From NCBI GenBank assembly GCA_030407005.1, contig JAUDYN010000010.1, forward strand, positions 1,240,001 to 1,304,000: a stretch of 64,000 nt of DNA, written 5' to 3'. The DNA is from Desarmillaria ectypa. Lineage: Eukaryota; Basidiomycota; Agaricomycetes; Agaricales; Physalacriaceae. Shown here in pieces: positions 1 through 10,135 of this stretch (positions are counted from its first letter, which is position 1; each line of letters opens with the position of its first letter). Below the pieces are notes generated by a model, which was given only the letters and a program-made list of their open reading frames with translations, ran no database searches and had not been told where the DNA came from. A program made the translations under genes and the position numbers.

Positions 1-925
1 ACTTCAGGTGTTTCTGGCAACAGGATGTCATTGACGGTAAATCGTCGTGCTTCGTCCTATTCCTGCTGTATTCAATCACTTTTTTGACTTCCCTTCCTAC
101 AGACATCCTTCTCGTCCTACTCCTTCACCACATGTGCGACTGTGATCCTCTATGACCTGCTCCTCCTCCTCCCCACCGAAATTGATCATGTATGGCTTCG
201 CCGACCCACATATCCGCTCCTACTGCTATTTGCGTTGAACCGCTACTTACCCTTGATCGATATGGCGATAACCGTCAATTGGCTCCTGCACAAGCCCACT
301 CTGACCCAGTGTCGCCAGTTTGCCTTCATCACGAATCCGCTCATGGTCCTTGGGATTTTCACGTCGCAAGCGATTCTCATGATCCGCACATATGCAATAT
401 GGGATAGAAACAGAGCAGTATTCTGGTGTTTCATCGGGACGGGGATCTTCTGTTTTATACCGGGGGTAGTTGACCTTGCTATACAAATCAAGACGATGCA
501 ATGTAGGTTGCCTGTCATTTTTGCTTTCGAAGCTAGCAGAGAGCTCAGGATCTTCCAATTCGTAGTCATTGAACTGTCGTCCAACCATCCTGGCTGCATG
601 GCCGTCTCTTCAAACATGGCTAGGCTGTTCTATATCCCTGTGCTCATTTCAGAGACGATCATTGCTTCGCTTATGCTCTTCAAGGGTGTACAGCACCTCC
701 GCCGTTCTTCCCATCCTTTTCTCATCGAGTTTTATGTTTCTGGGATGTTCTTTTATGCATGCCTCCTCCTCATGACTCTCGCAAATATCTTTGTCCCTGT
801 ATGGGCTGACGGCATCGGACCCTTCCTTAGTTATTTTCAGCGCATCCTCCATTCCATCCTGAGCAGCCGTGTTCTGCTACTCATTCTCAAGCAGAGACGG
901 ATACGTCAACGTTATCCTGCAGAAG
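1..925 (+). repeat. Inverted duplicate of the DUF6533 locus, arm 1
   Basis: This stretch matches the reverse complement of about 9190–10135 almost throughout, covering the short first exon, the intron and nearly the whole second exon. The match stops near the 3′ end of the coding sequence, where the C-terminal tails of the two copies differ. The partner arm is listed separately. The window begins inside the repeat, so its full left extent is not visible. Confidence 0.85.
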
Positions 926-972
926 AGCTGTATACGGGTGACGTTGAACTGTCTCATACTACGCACTACTAA
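25..972 (+). CDS. DUF6533-type multi-pass membrane protein (copy 1)
   Basis: Proposed exons 25–36 and 103–972, with one 66-base intron (gtaaat…cctacag). The frame is open to the stop at 970–972. The protein is about 293 residues and mostly hydrophobic. Near its start it has the family's opening helix followed by a Glu and a Trp-Leu-Arg-Arg turn, then a Phe/Leu-rich helix with 'NRYLPL', then several more membrane segments and a basic cytoplasmic tail. This is the layout of DUF6533, a large fungal family with no established function. The start was chosen because the inverted copy at 9185–10091 keeps an ATG and the same intron at the same place. An exon further upstream, outside the window, cannot be excluded. 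Unlike the inverted copy, this one has no internal stop codon. The family call is from recognition; the function is unknown. Confidence 0.8.
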
Positions 973-2041
973 TCTAAGTGCACCCTAACACGCTGAAATC
1001 ACGACAAGATTGTGATGCTATAGAAAAGCTAGTGGCTCTGAGCAGTCCAACAAGATCTTCGCTCCTGACGGTGGAAACGACGCGAAGAACACGCCAGCTT
1101 GGGGAACAACATCCTGGACCGACGGAAGAACAAAGCCAACGGTGGAAACGTTTTGCGCCTGAATGGCAGCCGATTCAAGTACCATCAATAATGATTGGGA
1201 AAGCGGCGTCTTACGAGAATACCAGGTGCAGGAATACATTCACGCAATTGAATGCAGAAAATCGCCGTCAATAGGTACATTGCCCTAGACCGTCGTTAGT
1301 GTAGTTTTTTCATAATGGTAGTCACAGTAGGCCAATTGAATAAGTGCTAGAAATTGAGCGATCAGAAAACTAGCCCTGGAGAAATATAACAAGGCACCTC
1401 ACTCAAAACCCTTCGGTGGGCTCTTTTCAGTAGACTAATCACCGTTTCCAAGTGGCAGGCCGCTGACTACAATTGCACCCATGACAGACACTGCAGTATC
1501 CGCGCAGCAGACGAACTCACTTACTGTCAGAACTCAGGATAAGTAAAGAATCGAAAACAGAGTGACACCTCTGGCTTAACACACTGTGCACTGACGGACA
1601 CTATACGGACACTATACGAGGAACATGGAGTCTAGTAGAAGCGCCCCGTGACTTTGTTCCTCGGATACCAAGCCCAGGCAACACGTTTGCGGATGCTGAG
1701 GGATCGCCCTTTCTGGAAACATCAATGCGGTCTCACGCTTCGACCTGCCTCGACCATCGCCCTCATCGGTTCTTCTCCAAGTCCGAGTCCGTCGGAGGCA
1801 AGTGTAGTTTAATTCTCCGATTCGCCAAGGATCGCGCTTATTTCTTAATACCCAGATGAGGCTCACTGTCCGGAGTTTTCAATGCTTTACGATAGCGATC
1901 TAGGGTTGTGGAAGTGGAATCTGGAATTCTTATAGTATAAGGCCACATGTTCCCATGCAACGTCCGCCGCATTTTGAGCGTAGACACTTTGGAGCTACTT
2001 AAACGTAGAACGACGGGAAATTTCTACCTCTGTACTCCTCA
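973..2041. other. Intergenic; 5′ flank of DUF6534 unit A with decayed coding remnant
   Basis: No intact gene is seen. From about 1040 the sequence aligns with the upstream flank of DUF6534 copy C (reverse strand, about 20.7 kb down to 19.5 kb). From about 1230 it also aligns with the flank of copy B (from about 13.2 kb). The stretch around 1120–1270 matches a region that reads as an open frame in the C flank (20376–20600) but is degraded here. The last 250 bases are conserved among all three copies and are a likely promoter and 5′ leader region. Confidence 0.6.
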
Positions 2042-3740
2042 ATGCCCACCTTACCTAGTACTCTGGCGGAAGAGGCTGGTAGTACAGTACCCTCAGATTT
2101 ATATAAGATGTCGGTGATGCTTTCACACTCTCAAGCTGGTCTCTGTCCTGATTTCAATTCCTCAGAACAGGACCTCTGGTACGAATGCAATCCTAGATAC
2201 AGGAAAGCGGTGCTTGCTCACTTTTCATGCAGTTGATTGGCACCTTCCTGAATCTCGCTTTATATGGTGTTCTGTGTGATCAAGTCTGTTAGTGGTCCCA
2301 TCATTGTACGCATGTTCTTGACTGTTCTTTACTCACCCGATTCAAAGACATATACTATATCTCCTTTCCAAAGGACCGTCTAGCATCGAAGATCATTGTA
2401 TATGTTCTCTGGCTGATAGAGAGTGTTCAGACTGTTCTCAACGTCTATGACATGTTCGACACCTTCTGTTACGATTTTGGGAACATTTCTGAACTTGATG
2501 GTGTTCACCTCTCATGGTTCAATGTTCCTATTCTCTCTGGATTCGGTGCGCATTTTTTATGCATGTTTACACACTGGGTTACCGAAGCAGCAGTAGTTGG
2601 CTGTGTCTGTCAATTATTTTATGCCTGGAGGATGCATAAGTTCACTAAGAAGGCGCGATGGATAAGTATTACCCTTTCAATGGTAAGCTTTGGGCCTAAA
2701 CGTCTGGTGGACGCTCTCTAATAACCCAATTTTCATCAAAGGTCGCTTTTATTCAATTTTCGGGTGCGATTGTTTGTGGCATTCAATCACGGAGTTATGA
2801 CCACTACTCGGATCTTCAGATGAATTTAACAGTCAAGGTGGCTACAATGGTGAGCAGTTCATCGTTGTGTCCCCCATTTAATCATCTATAAATCTACGAT
2901 TCACAGATATGGTTGGGTGGTAGCGCTTTGTGTGATGCTGCCATTGCTTTATGTATGACATACCTTGTAAGTGAAGTATGGGAATACAGTATCACTCGGA
3001 TCTCGGCTGATCATTGTGTCTATAGTTAAGTCGAGCTCATACCGGTCTCAAATCTACTCGGATTCTTATTTCCAGGCTAACACGTCTGACCATCGAAACA
3101 GGGACAGCAACAGGTTCGTCCTATACCACGAAAATGAAAACCATTAGCTTATTCGTCACCCTCGCAGCTACGCTTGCTGTCATTGGCATCGCACTCTTTC
3201 TCGTCTATCCCAGTAACAACTACCACACTGTCCCAGCGATCTGCCTGGTAAAAGTTTATTCAAATACCGTCCTTGCTGTTTGCAATAGCCGTATGACAAG
3301 GCGGATTCGTGGAGGGAGGGAAGACGTGACTCTTCACACATATGAGTCTTTCGATTTGTCGAATGGTGGATTGAATATCGAGCTTCAAAATACACAGACG
3401 AACACATATGCGGAATCCTCTCTGCGATTGGAGTATCCCCAAGGAAGCGAAAGCAACGAGAAGGCTATCGGTCTTCTTCCTGCCGATGGAAATGGCCCAA
3501 TAGTGAACGTGCTAGGCTGAAAGGTGATACTTTCCCTCAGGGCAGGCAGATAATCTCATGCAAATTCTATATAGCCAACATGAATGGCCTAGCTTTCCAT
3601 GGCATTGATTATCATGAGTACTCGCAGGGATGATTTTATGTAAGGCTATAATCAATATAAATGAGTAATTACCGTTGAACTCGAACACTAACTGACATCA
3701 GGAGCTTGCATAGGAGACCCGGGCGTATTTCTCACGCCTT
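1040..3740 (+). repeat. DUF6534 duplication unit, copy A
   Basis: About 2.6 kb that includes the 5′ flank, the DUF6534 gene and about 200 bases of 3′ flank. It is similar to copy B (about 13150–15706, same orientation) and copy C (about 17960–20700, inverted). A shared 3′ block (about 3700–3738 against about 15670–15706, containing 'aggagacccgggcgtattt') shows the A–B homology runs past the stop codon. Boundaries are by eye. Confidence 0.8.
2042..3520 (+). CDS. DUF6534 membrane protein, copy A
   Basis: Eight exons: 2042–2109, 2166–2178, 2233–2287, 2348–2682, 2742–2849, 2907–2966, 3026–3113, 3168–3520. They sum to 1080 bases (359 residues), with every junction in phase. Exon 2 is a 13-base micro-exon that restores the family's 'GPLLIG' start of the first helix. 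Without it the gene looks frameshifted. The product is an integral membrane protein with about seven hydrophobic segments, including 'NLALYGVLCDQVYIYYISF' and the family's conserved basic 'RLTIETGT' turn. A hydrophilic tail follows. DUF6534 is a large basidiomycete family without known function. The first donor is gtcggt, weaker than the gtaagt of copies B and C, so splicing there may be less efficient. Copies B and C share all exon boundaries. Confidence 0.82.
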
Positions 3741-4818
3741 CTACTTGAAGCTCATTATGATGTGTTAGAAGTTTTGTAACTGTTACAGGTAATATAATGG
3801 CATTATGATACAGAGACTAATTACAGACATTGTAAAGACATTATGATATATTCGTAACAGTTCAAGGCAAAATGCATCATGAGATATTTCATACCTTGCG
3901 AGTCGTGCCAATGATGTGATGTTTTCTTGATGTGTTATCCAGTCTAACCTCCGACTGATGGACGTGGTCATTGTTGGTGGGGTTCCCTTCGCCTTCTACG
4001 AGACGGAGGTGCCTCCGCTCCCAATCCCGAAGAAGGGCCCATTTCGTATTTCTATGTTCATACCGTCTTAAATGACGACACCCTTCACGCTTAGGAGGAG
4101 TCAGTCAACCCTTATCCGCTGTGCCCGCACTGATGCCGAATTCACATATCAAGTCCAGGGCCTCAGCGTCCCAGCTACTGCATCAAGAAGCGACAGCAAC
4201 TGGCCTCGCTTTCTATGACGACGTTGAATGTCGTGAGTGTAACTGCTTCGTCGCACTGCAATTATCATCAAGCTGCCTGTCAATGTGTTTGGGTTCTCTT
4301 CTCTTCTATCAGGCCACTGTAAGTCATTTACTTTGACAAGTTGTCCTTAATTCACTGTCGGTTGCGTAGCTTGCTGTCCTATCTTATCCTTCCAGCAGCC
4401 ATTATAAACGTCGGTATTCAATCTAATTATCGGCGTCTAATGTCTCGCGAATTTCACGCACACAAGGCCGGATCTGCAGGTCCTTCCGAGTCTGATGTCA
4501 AAACGAGGCAACGTAGAAAATGCGTAGTACGTACACTCGTATCGTTGACATATTTTTCCTTCTTCCATCCCCTGTCTTCGGGCTTTGTGTGTACGTCTGT
4601 GAAGTAGAATCACGTAGATTTAGATCTTAAAACCGCCTGAGGATTTTGGTTTTGAAATAGATTCTATGGCCGCACAATAATAGTCCTCGTAAACTCCAGC
4701 GTCGGTGCCCGTGCGACTCAAGAGCGGACCGAACACGCCACGAGGGATAAACAGAGTCAAATAGAAGGATCCTCAAACGACGCCAGCTTAATTTTTGCCT
4801 CTGAACCACATTCACGCA
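3521..4818. other. Intergenic with a short duplicated element
   Basis: No gene is recognised. The first 200 bases are the 3′ flank of DUF6534 copy A. A block at about 3957–4104 is a diverged inverted duplicate of 11270–11407 and is listed separately. The two open stretches at 4121–4336 and 4341–4607 have no recognisable domain and no good splice partners; I do not call them. The last roughly 200 bases are the septin promoter region. Confidence 0.5.
3957..4104 (+). repeat. Short element duplicated in inverted orientation
   Basis: It starts with an ATG at 3958 and reads 'MDVVIVGGVPFAF', ending early. The reverse strand of 11270–11407 carries the matching frame 'MDVVIVGGLPFAF', which stays open for 48 codons. 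A one-base deletion in the present copy, around the codons after 'GPFRIS', changes its end. It is probably a fragment of an unrecognised gene carried along in the local duplications. Confidence 0.6.
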
Positions 4819-6340
4819 ATGGCCGCCCCCGTTCCCTTCCTCGATGGCATCGGTATTGCCAACCTTCCCAACCAGGTATTGCTGTTGGATGAATTTTCTC
4901 TGGATAAGTGTACTGACTGGCGGAAATAGAAACACAAGATCGTCGCCAAGCGCGGGGCGCATTTCACGATAATGGTTGTCGGTGCGTAGTGTTATCGTGG
5001 CACCTTGGACTGTCGCTGACTGCGTATTATTGCAGGTGAATCTGGACTCGGAAAGACCACCCTCATCAACACACTCTTTTCAACCGAGCTCTCGCCTGCC
5101 AAAAACTACAGCAAGCGTCATCACAAGCAGCTCGACAAGCTTACCGAAGTCGAGATCATCAAGGCTGAGCTGGAGGAGAAGCAGTTCAAGGTCAAGCTCA
5201 CCGTCATCGACACTCCCGGTTTTGGTGACTATGTCAACAACCGCGACTCCTGGTCGCCGATCGTTGACTTTATTGACGACCAGCATGAAGCCTACATGCG
5301 CCAGGAACAGCAGCCCCAGCGTCATGAAAAGACAGATCTGAGGGTACATGCCTGTCTGTACTTCATCCGACCCACAGGCCATACGTGTGTAATCATTACG
5401 CGCACGCAGCACTTTTTGACTGAAGCTTTACCTTTTTTTGTAGTTTGAAGCCTCTGGATATCGAGATCATGAAACGCCTTGGTACCCGTGTCAACCTTAT
5501 CCCTGTTGTTGCAAAGGCGGATACGTTGACACAGAATGACTTGTTCCTGTTCAAGCAGCGCGTATGTCTTCTCCTGCCTTTTCTGCTGTAGATGGGCACT
5601 TACGTCGGCTTAGATTCGTGAGGTCATTACCGCGCAAGGTATCCGCATCTATACTCCCCCTGTGGAGGCTGACGATGAGAGCGCGGATCACGCACGTATC
5701 CTCACTGATGCCATCCCCTTCTCTATCATTGGTTCCACTGAGGATGTGAAGACCCCTGATGGTCGTATTGTCAAGGGTCGTGAATACCTTTGGGGAGTTG
5801 CTGAAGGTGAGTTTTCTCGTTGCCTGATTTCCTTGGACTTAGGGCGCCGAGATTCGTCGGCTTTCGTGGTGTGAATGTTTTACTAATCAATGATTTCCGT
5901 TATAGTTGAGAATGAGAACCATTGTGACTTCAAGAAGCTTCGTTCTCTGCTCATCCGAACACACATGCTGGATCTCATCTCCACAACGGAAGACTCCCAC
6001 TATGAGAATTACCGTCAACAACAGATGGAGACACGTAAATTCGGCGAACCAAAAGTGAAGAAGTTGGACAACCCCAAGTTTAAGGAAGAAGAAGAACAGC
6101 TGCGCAAGAGGTTCACCGAGCAGGTCAAGGCCGAGGAATCCCGTTTCAGGCAGTGGGAGCAACACGTTAGTTCTTCCTGTCAAACTACCGGTCCTATACT
6201 GATTTCATGATTCCCAGCTTATTGCCGAGCGGGACCGTCTCAACAAGGATTTGGAGCTGGCTCATGGGGCCATCAAGCAACTGGAAGCCGAATTGGACAA
6301 CCTTCAGGTCGGTTACGGACGGGGCACCAGCCGGAGATAG
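4819..6340 (+). CDS. CDC3: Septin, Cdc3/AspB type
   Basis: Seven exons: 4819–4875, 4930–4981, 5036–5384, 5444–5561, 5614–5806, 5906–6165, 6218–6340. They give 383 residues, all in phase. Septins are GTP-binding proteins that form heteromeric filaments at septa, bud necks and hyphal tips. Visible motifs are the P-loop 'GESGLGKTT' split across the exon 2/3 junction, the switch '[11 protein letters not shown]', the base-recognition motif 'AKAD', the septin-unique segment around '[19 protein letters not shown]', and a C-terminal coiled coil rich in Glu, Lys and Arg ('[18 protein letters not shown]'). The phrase '[14 protein letters not shown]' in place of the Cdc12-type sequence points to the Cdc3/AspB subgroup. 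The start was chosen because it gives the compact N-terminus ending in 'GIANLPNQ'. The family is certain; the subgroup is likely. Confidence 0.93.
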
Positions 6341-6670
6341 TGGCTGGATTCATTTTACCTTCCTATGGCTCTTATTTTGTTACCATGCGTTCTCACTGTC
6401 TGCTTACTTATACCCGAAGAACGTTCATACGTACACTCCTTTTGAGCAGGTTGGAATACCAGATCGCCAAAATTACCCATCCTTTGTCGGACATAGTTTT
6501 TTCGTACCGGAATATATTCAGGATCTTTTTGCTCTTCGAAGAATGGAATATGTGCCCGGGAATGGACAAACTTACATAAACACGGCGAAATTTCCTCTTT
6601 TAAGACCCCACATCCTTAGGCCGTTGCCTCCTTCTCTGTGATACATGAATCATCGTCCAATACAAGCACC

Positions 6671-8839
6671 ATGAAGGCCACGCTTACTCGCTCTGCGCGT
6701 CTTGGACGCAAGGGCCATATATTCGGCCAAGTTCTCTATGATACTCCCTCCATCCCAGAGAAGGAGTTGGCAAAGCAAATGTCTCGACGTATTAAAAAGG
6801 CCGAGAAAGATGAACGTATGGACATAACAATGGCATTGACGCCCGTTAAAACGTGCGTAGACTTGCTTTTCTTCATCTCGTGCTTGATTTTTACCGAATT
6901 AATCAGCTATATGGGTGGTTTCACAAGACCCAAAGAATTTCGAATGAGCAACTGGCTTAGTGGTGGACGTTACCTCTCCAACTCGAAGTCGTACGAGACT
7001 CCCCACCAGGCAGCATACGAACCTCACACCATCTTTCTCCTCGAATCCCGCTACCCCGTCAAGTTTGGAGTCGGCCGCACGGAATGTGTAGACCATATCG
7101 TTGCTTTCTGCAGAGCTGCTGATTTTGAGGCCGTCCTGAAACGATACAACTCACCCCGAGCACCTTCCGAAGCTCTGGAGTCGATGGACAACGCCCGCTG
7201 GCCTTGGACGCCGCAAAAGAAACTTAAGCGTGTTTTGTATCACCTGAATGATGAGCTGAAGGACAGCTTGGAGAACAGCGAGGACGATCTCTTGCAAGAG
7301 CCTGTTGTTTCACCCAACACTGCTGCTGATCTCGCTACATCCCCCACACCGCCTCGTCGGGAGCGCCCCGAACGTCCGGAAGATAAACTGAAGCAGACGC
7401 GAGCTGTTGTTCAGCGACATAGAGAGGCTGATCTTGGAAAAGTCAGTGCGGAGATAAAATCTAGGCAGGAAAAGGTCCCTTTCGAGGTTGAGCACACCGA
7501 CGGTACCTTCCATCATCCAAGTGGTTTTCAGCCTCCAACGTCTGCAAATGGCTTTGCTCAGTCTCCTCTTCCTCCTCCCGATGCAGTCGATATGCGCCCA
7601 GTCCGCCAAGGATCTAATAACCCTGATGCCGCAGTGGATGCCGAGCAGTGGAAAGTTATTCGAGAGATGGAGGGCAAGGGCGGCGCACTCATGGCAGACT
7701 TGACAGCTAGCGCAATGGCCGGTGGACTCGTCGCACATACAGAACCACGAGATGAGAAAATACCTACAGAAGTAAGTGGCGTCATCACACAGGGTTCTTC
7801 CCAGCCTCCACAGCATGCATCTGGTTTCATACCTCCCACTCCGGCTATGGCACGAGGAGAAACGGAAGCGTTAACGCACACCGTCATATCCGATGCGTCG
7901 GACAAGGATGCTGTTGAAAAACACCAAATCTCTGTTTCTACGCTCAGAAAGCAGTACCAGGAGGTGATCAAAGAGGAGCCGTTCTGGCGTCCGCTGCTTG
8001 CATTGACGGTAGCCACGCGTCCGATGGGAGCATCTATTGTGCGTCTATCAAAGTCATTATCTCGTGGATTGCCCTTCCATGCCACGCTCGATAACCATGA
8101 CCGCAAGTCGACAGCAACATTAGGTAACCGATTCCGTTGTCTCCGCCTGCAGAGAATGGAAGATCTTGCAGTTGAAATGTCGCAGCTCCTTGCTGGTGCG
8201 AGGGGTGGACTGGTTGGGATACGGTTCAACCCGGAGGACAGAGGACGAGGTCTTAACGGCGAGGGTTTGGATGCTCCGATACCTTGGGAGAAGAGGGTTA
8301 TTGGCGTTGGTATTGGATCGTGGTATGAACGTGCCGAGGAGCTGAAAGAAACGTACCGTATCGAAGGAGAGGAGGAAGTGAAGCAAAAGTACCTCCCGGG
8401 GGACAAAAACGACGCATTCTTGGTCTACGACATCGACGAGAAGGGCAGGACGGATAGGAAGGACCTGCCTTGGCAGTCGCTAGGAGATTCCGATACGCTA
8501 AAGGTCCCCGAGAAGCTCCAGGATGTCCTAGATGAGATCGACGAGCTCGAGAACGCTTTGGACGAGGAGCGCGATCTTATTGCGGATCCTATACATGTGT
8601 TGGTTCCGGCGAGAGAGGAAGTGAGGGATGCAGAAGGATACATTGTGGAGCCCCAGGATGTCGCTCCGGTGATTTTGGTGAAGAGCGCTAGTAGAGACCC
8701 GCCGCCGGGATTCCATCTCTTGTATGGTGGTCAGGCGAGGAAGCATATGAAGGATAGGATCGATTACCTGAACAAGCTTCATAAAGGAGAACTGGCTAGG
8801 CATTTTGCGAGTAGACTTAACCAAGTTGTGTACCCGTAG
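6671..8839 (+). CDS. Conserved-looking protein of unknown function, possibly mitochondrial
   Basis: Two exons: 6671–6852 and 6907–8839 (about 704 codons including the stop). The 54-base intron (gtgcgt…aatcag) is a multiple of three with no stop, so the unspliced frame also stays open and would add a false hydrophobic stretch. I removed it because its ends are canonical and splicing joins 'TPVKT' cleanly to 'YMGGF'. The start at 6671 has a good context (cacc before the ATG) and yields a basic, Ser/Arg-rich N-terminus ('MKATLTRSARLGRKG') that could be a mitochondrial presequence; a start at 6638 adds 11 residues. The middle is disordered and rich in Pro, Glu and Lys. The C-terminal half is acidic and charged ('EIDELENALDEERDLI'). 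I recognise no domain. It is the first gene downstream of the septin on the same strand. Confidence 0.75.
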   Translation: MKATLTRSARLGRKGHIFGQVLYDTPSIPEKELAKQMSRRIKKAEKDERMDITMALTPVKTCVDLLFFISCLIFTELISYMGGFTRPKEFRMSNWLSGGRYLSNSKSYETPHQAAYEPHTIFLLESRYPVKFGVGRTECVDHIVAFCRAADFEAVLKRYNSPRAPSEALESMDNARWPWTPQKKLKRVLYHLNDELKDSLENSEDDLLQEPVVSPNTAADLATSPTPPRRERPERPEDKLKQTRAVVQRHREADLGKVSAEIKSRQEKVPFEVEHTDGTFHHPSGFQPPTSANGFAQSPLPPPDAVDMRPVRQGSNNPDAAVDAEQWKVIREMEGKGGALMADLTASAMAGGLVAHTEPRDEKIPTEVSGVITQGSSQPPQHASGFIPPTPAMARGETEALTHTVISDASDKDAVEKHQISVSTLRKQYQEVIKEEPFWRPLLALTVATRPMGASIVRLSKSLSRGLPFHATLDNHDRKSTATLGNRFRCLRLQRMEDLAVEMSQLLAGARGGLVGIRFNPEDRGRGLNGEGLDAPIPWEKRVIGVGIGSWYERAEELKETYRIEGEEEVKQKYLPGDKNDAFLVYDIDEKGRTDRKDLPWQSLGDSDTLKVPEKLQDVLDEIDELENALDEERDLIADPIHVLVPAREEVRDAEGYIVEPQDVAPVILVKSASRDPPPGFHLLYGGQARKHMKDRIDYLNKLHKGELARHFASRLNQVVYP

Positions 8840-9184
8840 AGCAGATCTTACATCCCTTACTTACTTGAATATTTTTTGTAATATAACTATATTATACAGG
8901 CAAGGTTTTTCGAAGCCGCGATGGCGTCCTCGATCTTTTTCCTCACCGCTGCCTGGGTCACAGTGCGATTTTTCAGACGTTCCTCATACTGAATCACCAT
9001 TTTTCGAAGGGTCTTCCTCGCCCATCACATATGCATAATCCCCATATGTGCGCCATGTTAACACAAGTAACTCTGTCTCTCGTTGTATCTACTGGTAATA
9101 ACAAAGCACATTCTCCTGTTCTTCTGACCAATATAATTTCAGATATGTCGGTGCTTTTCTATTTTCAGCGTGTTCGGATGTAGC
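8840..9184. other. Intergenic, convergent 3′ ends
   Basis: Spacer between the 3′ ends of the 715-residue-class gene on the + strand and the inverted DUF6533 copy on the − strand. It is AT-rich in its first 60 bases, consistent with polyadenylation signals. Nothing else is recognised. Confidence 0.4.
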
Positions 9185-10091
9185 TCAATGTTGCTCTTCT
9201 GTAGGATAGTATCGACGTATCTGTCTCTGCTTGACAATGAGCAGCATGATGCGACTGCTCAGGATGGAATGGAGGATGCCCTGAGAAGAAGCGAAGAAGG
9301 GTGCGACGCCGTCGGCCCACATCGGGACAAGGATATTTGCGAGAGTTATGAGGAAGAGGCACACATAGAAGAGCATGCCAGAAACATAAAACTCAATGAG
9401 AAAAGGATGGGAAGAACGGCGGAGGTGCTGTACGCCCTTGAAGAGCGTGAGCGAAGCAATGATCGTCTCTGAAACGAGCACAGGGACATAGAGCAGCATT
9501 GTTATGTTTGAAGAGAGACTCAAGCAGCCAGGATGGTTGGACGGCAGTTCAATGACTACAAATTAGAAGGTCCTGAGTTCTCTGCTAGCTTCGAAAGCAC
9601 GGATGACAGGCAACCCACATTGAATCGTCTTGATTTGTATAGCAAGGCCAACTACCCCCGGCATAAAACAGAAGATCCCCGTCCCGATGAAGCACCAGAA
9701 TACTGCTCTGTTTCTATCCCATATTGCATATGTGCGGATCATGAGGATCACCTGGGATAGGAAAATTCCAAGGACTGTGAGCGGACCTATAATGGAGGAA
9801 AGATGGTGGCACTGGGCAGTACTGGGCTTGTGCAGGAGCCAATTGACGGTTATCGCCATATCGATCAAGGGTAAGTAGCGGTTCAACGCAAATAGAAGTA
9901 GGAGCGGATATGCGGGTCGGCGAAGCCATACATAATCAATTTCGGTGGGGAGGAGGAAGAGCAGGTCATAGAGGATCACAGTCGCACATGCGGTGAAGGA
10001 GTAGGATGTCTGTAAGAAGGGACGTTTTAAAAAGTGACTGAATACAGAAAGAATAGGACGAAGCACGACGACTTACCGTCAAGGGCATCAT
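9185..10091 (-). pseudogene. DUF6533 membrane protein copy 2, interrupted by a stop codon
   Basis: Proposed exons 10091–10077 and 10009–9185, with a 67-base intron matching that of the copy at 25–972. The frame is conserved over the whole length except for one TAA at 9565–9563, where copy 1 has CAA in 'RIFQFVVIEL'. Upstream and downstream of the stop the two copies align without frameshift, so the lesion looks recent. The hydrophobic segments are otherwise intact and the C-terminal tail is shorter ('YYPTEEQH'). An intron that removes the stop is possible in principle, but no canonical donor and acceptor restore a family-like sequence. I therefore call it a single-lesion pseudogene; a truncated 5′ product of about 180 residues could still be made. 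Confidence 0.7.
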
Positions 10092-10135
10092 GCTGTCAGA
10101 AATACTTGAAGTCCCACCGGTCACCACTGATTCTC
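9190..10135 (-). repeat. Inverted duplicate of the DUF6533 locus, arm 2
   Basis: Reverse-strand partner of about 1–925. Exon–intron structure and intron sequence are both conserved, so this was a DNA-level duplication and not a retrocopy. Confidence 0.85.

Noticed and set aside
2233..2287. Apparent −1 frameshift in DUF6534 copies A and C relative to B (4 T versus 5 T)
   Set aside because: The T run lies in intron 2 once the 13-base micro-exon is recognised. All three coding sequences are then in frame.
7558..8406. 282-codon reverse-strand open frame
   Set aside because: Lies wholly antisense to the + strand gene at 6671–8839, has Ser/Arg-rich shadow composition and no domain.
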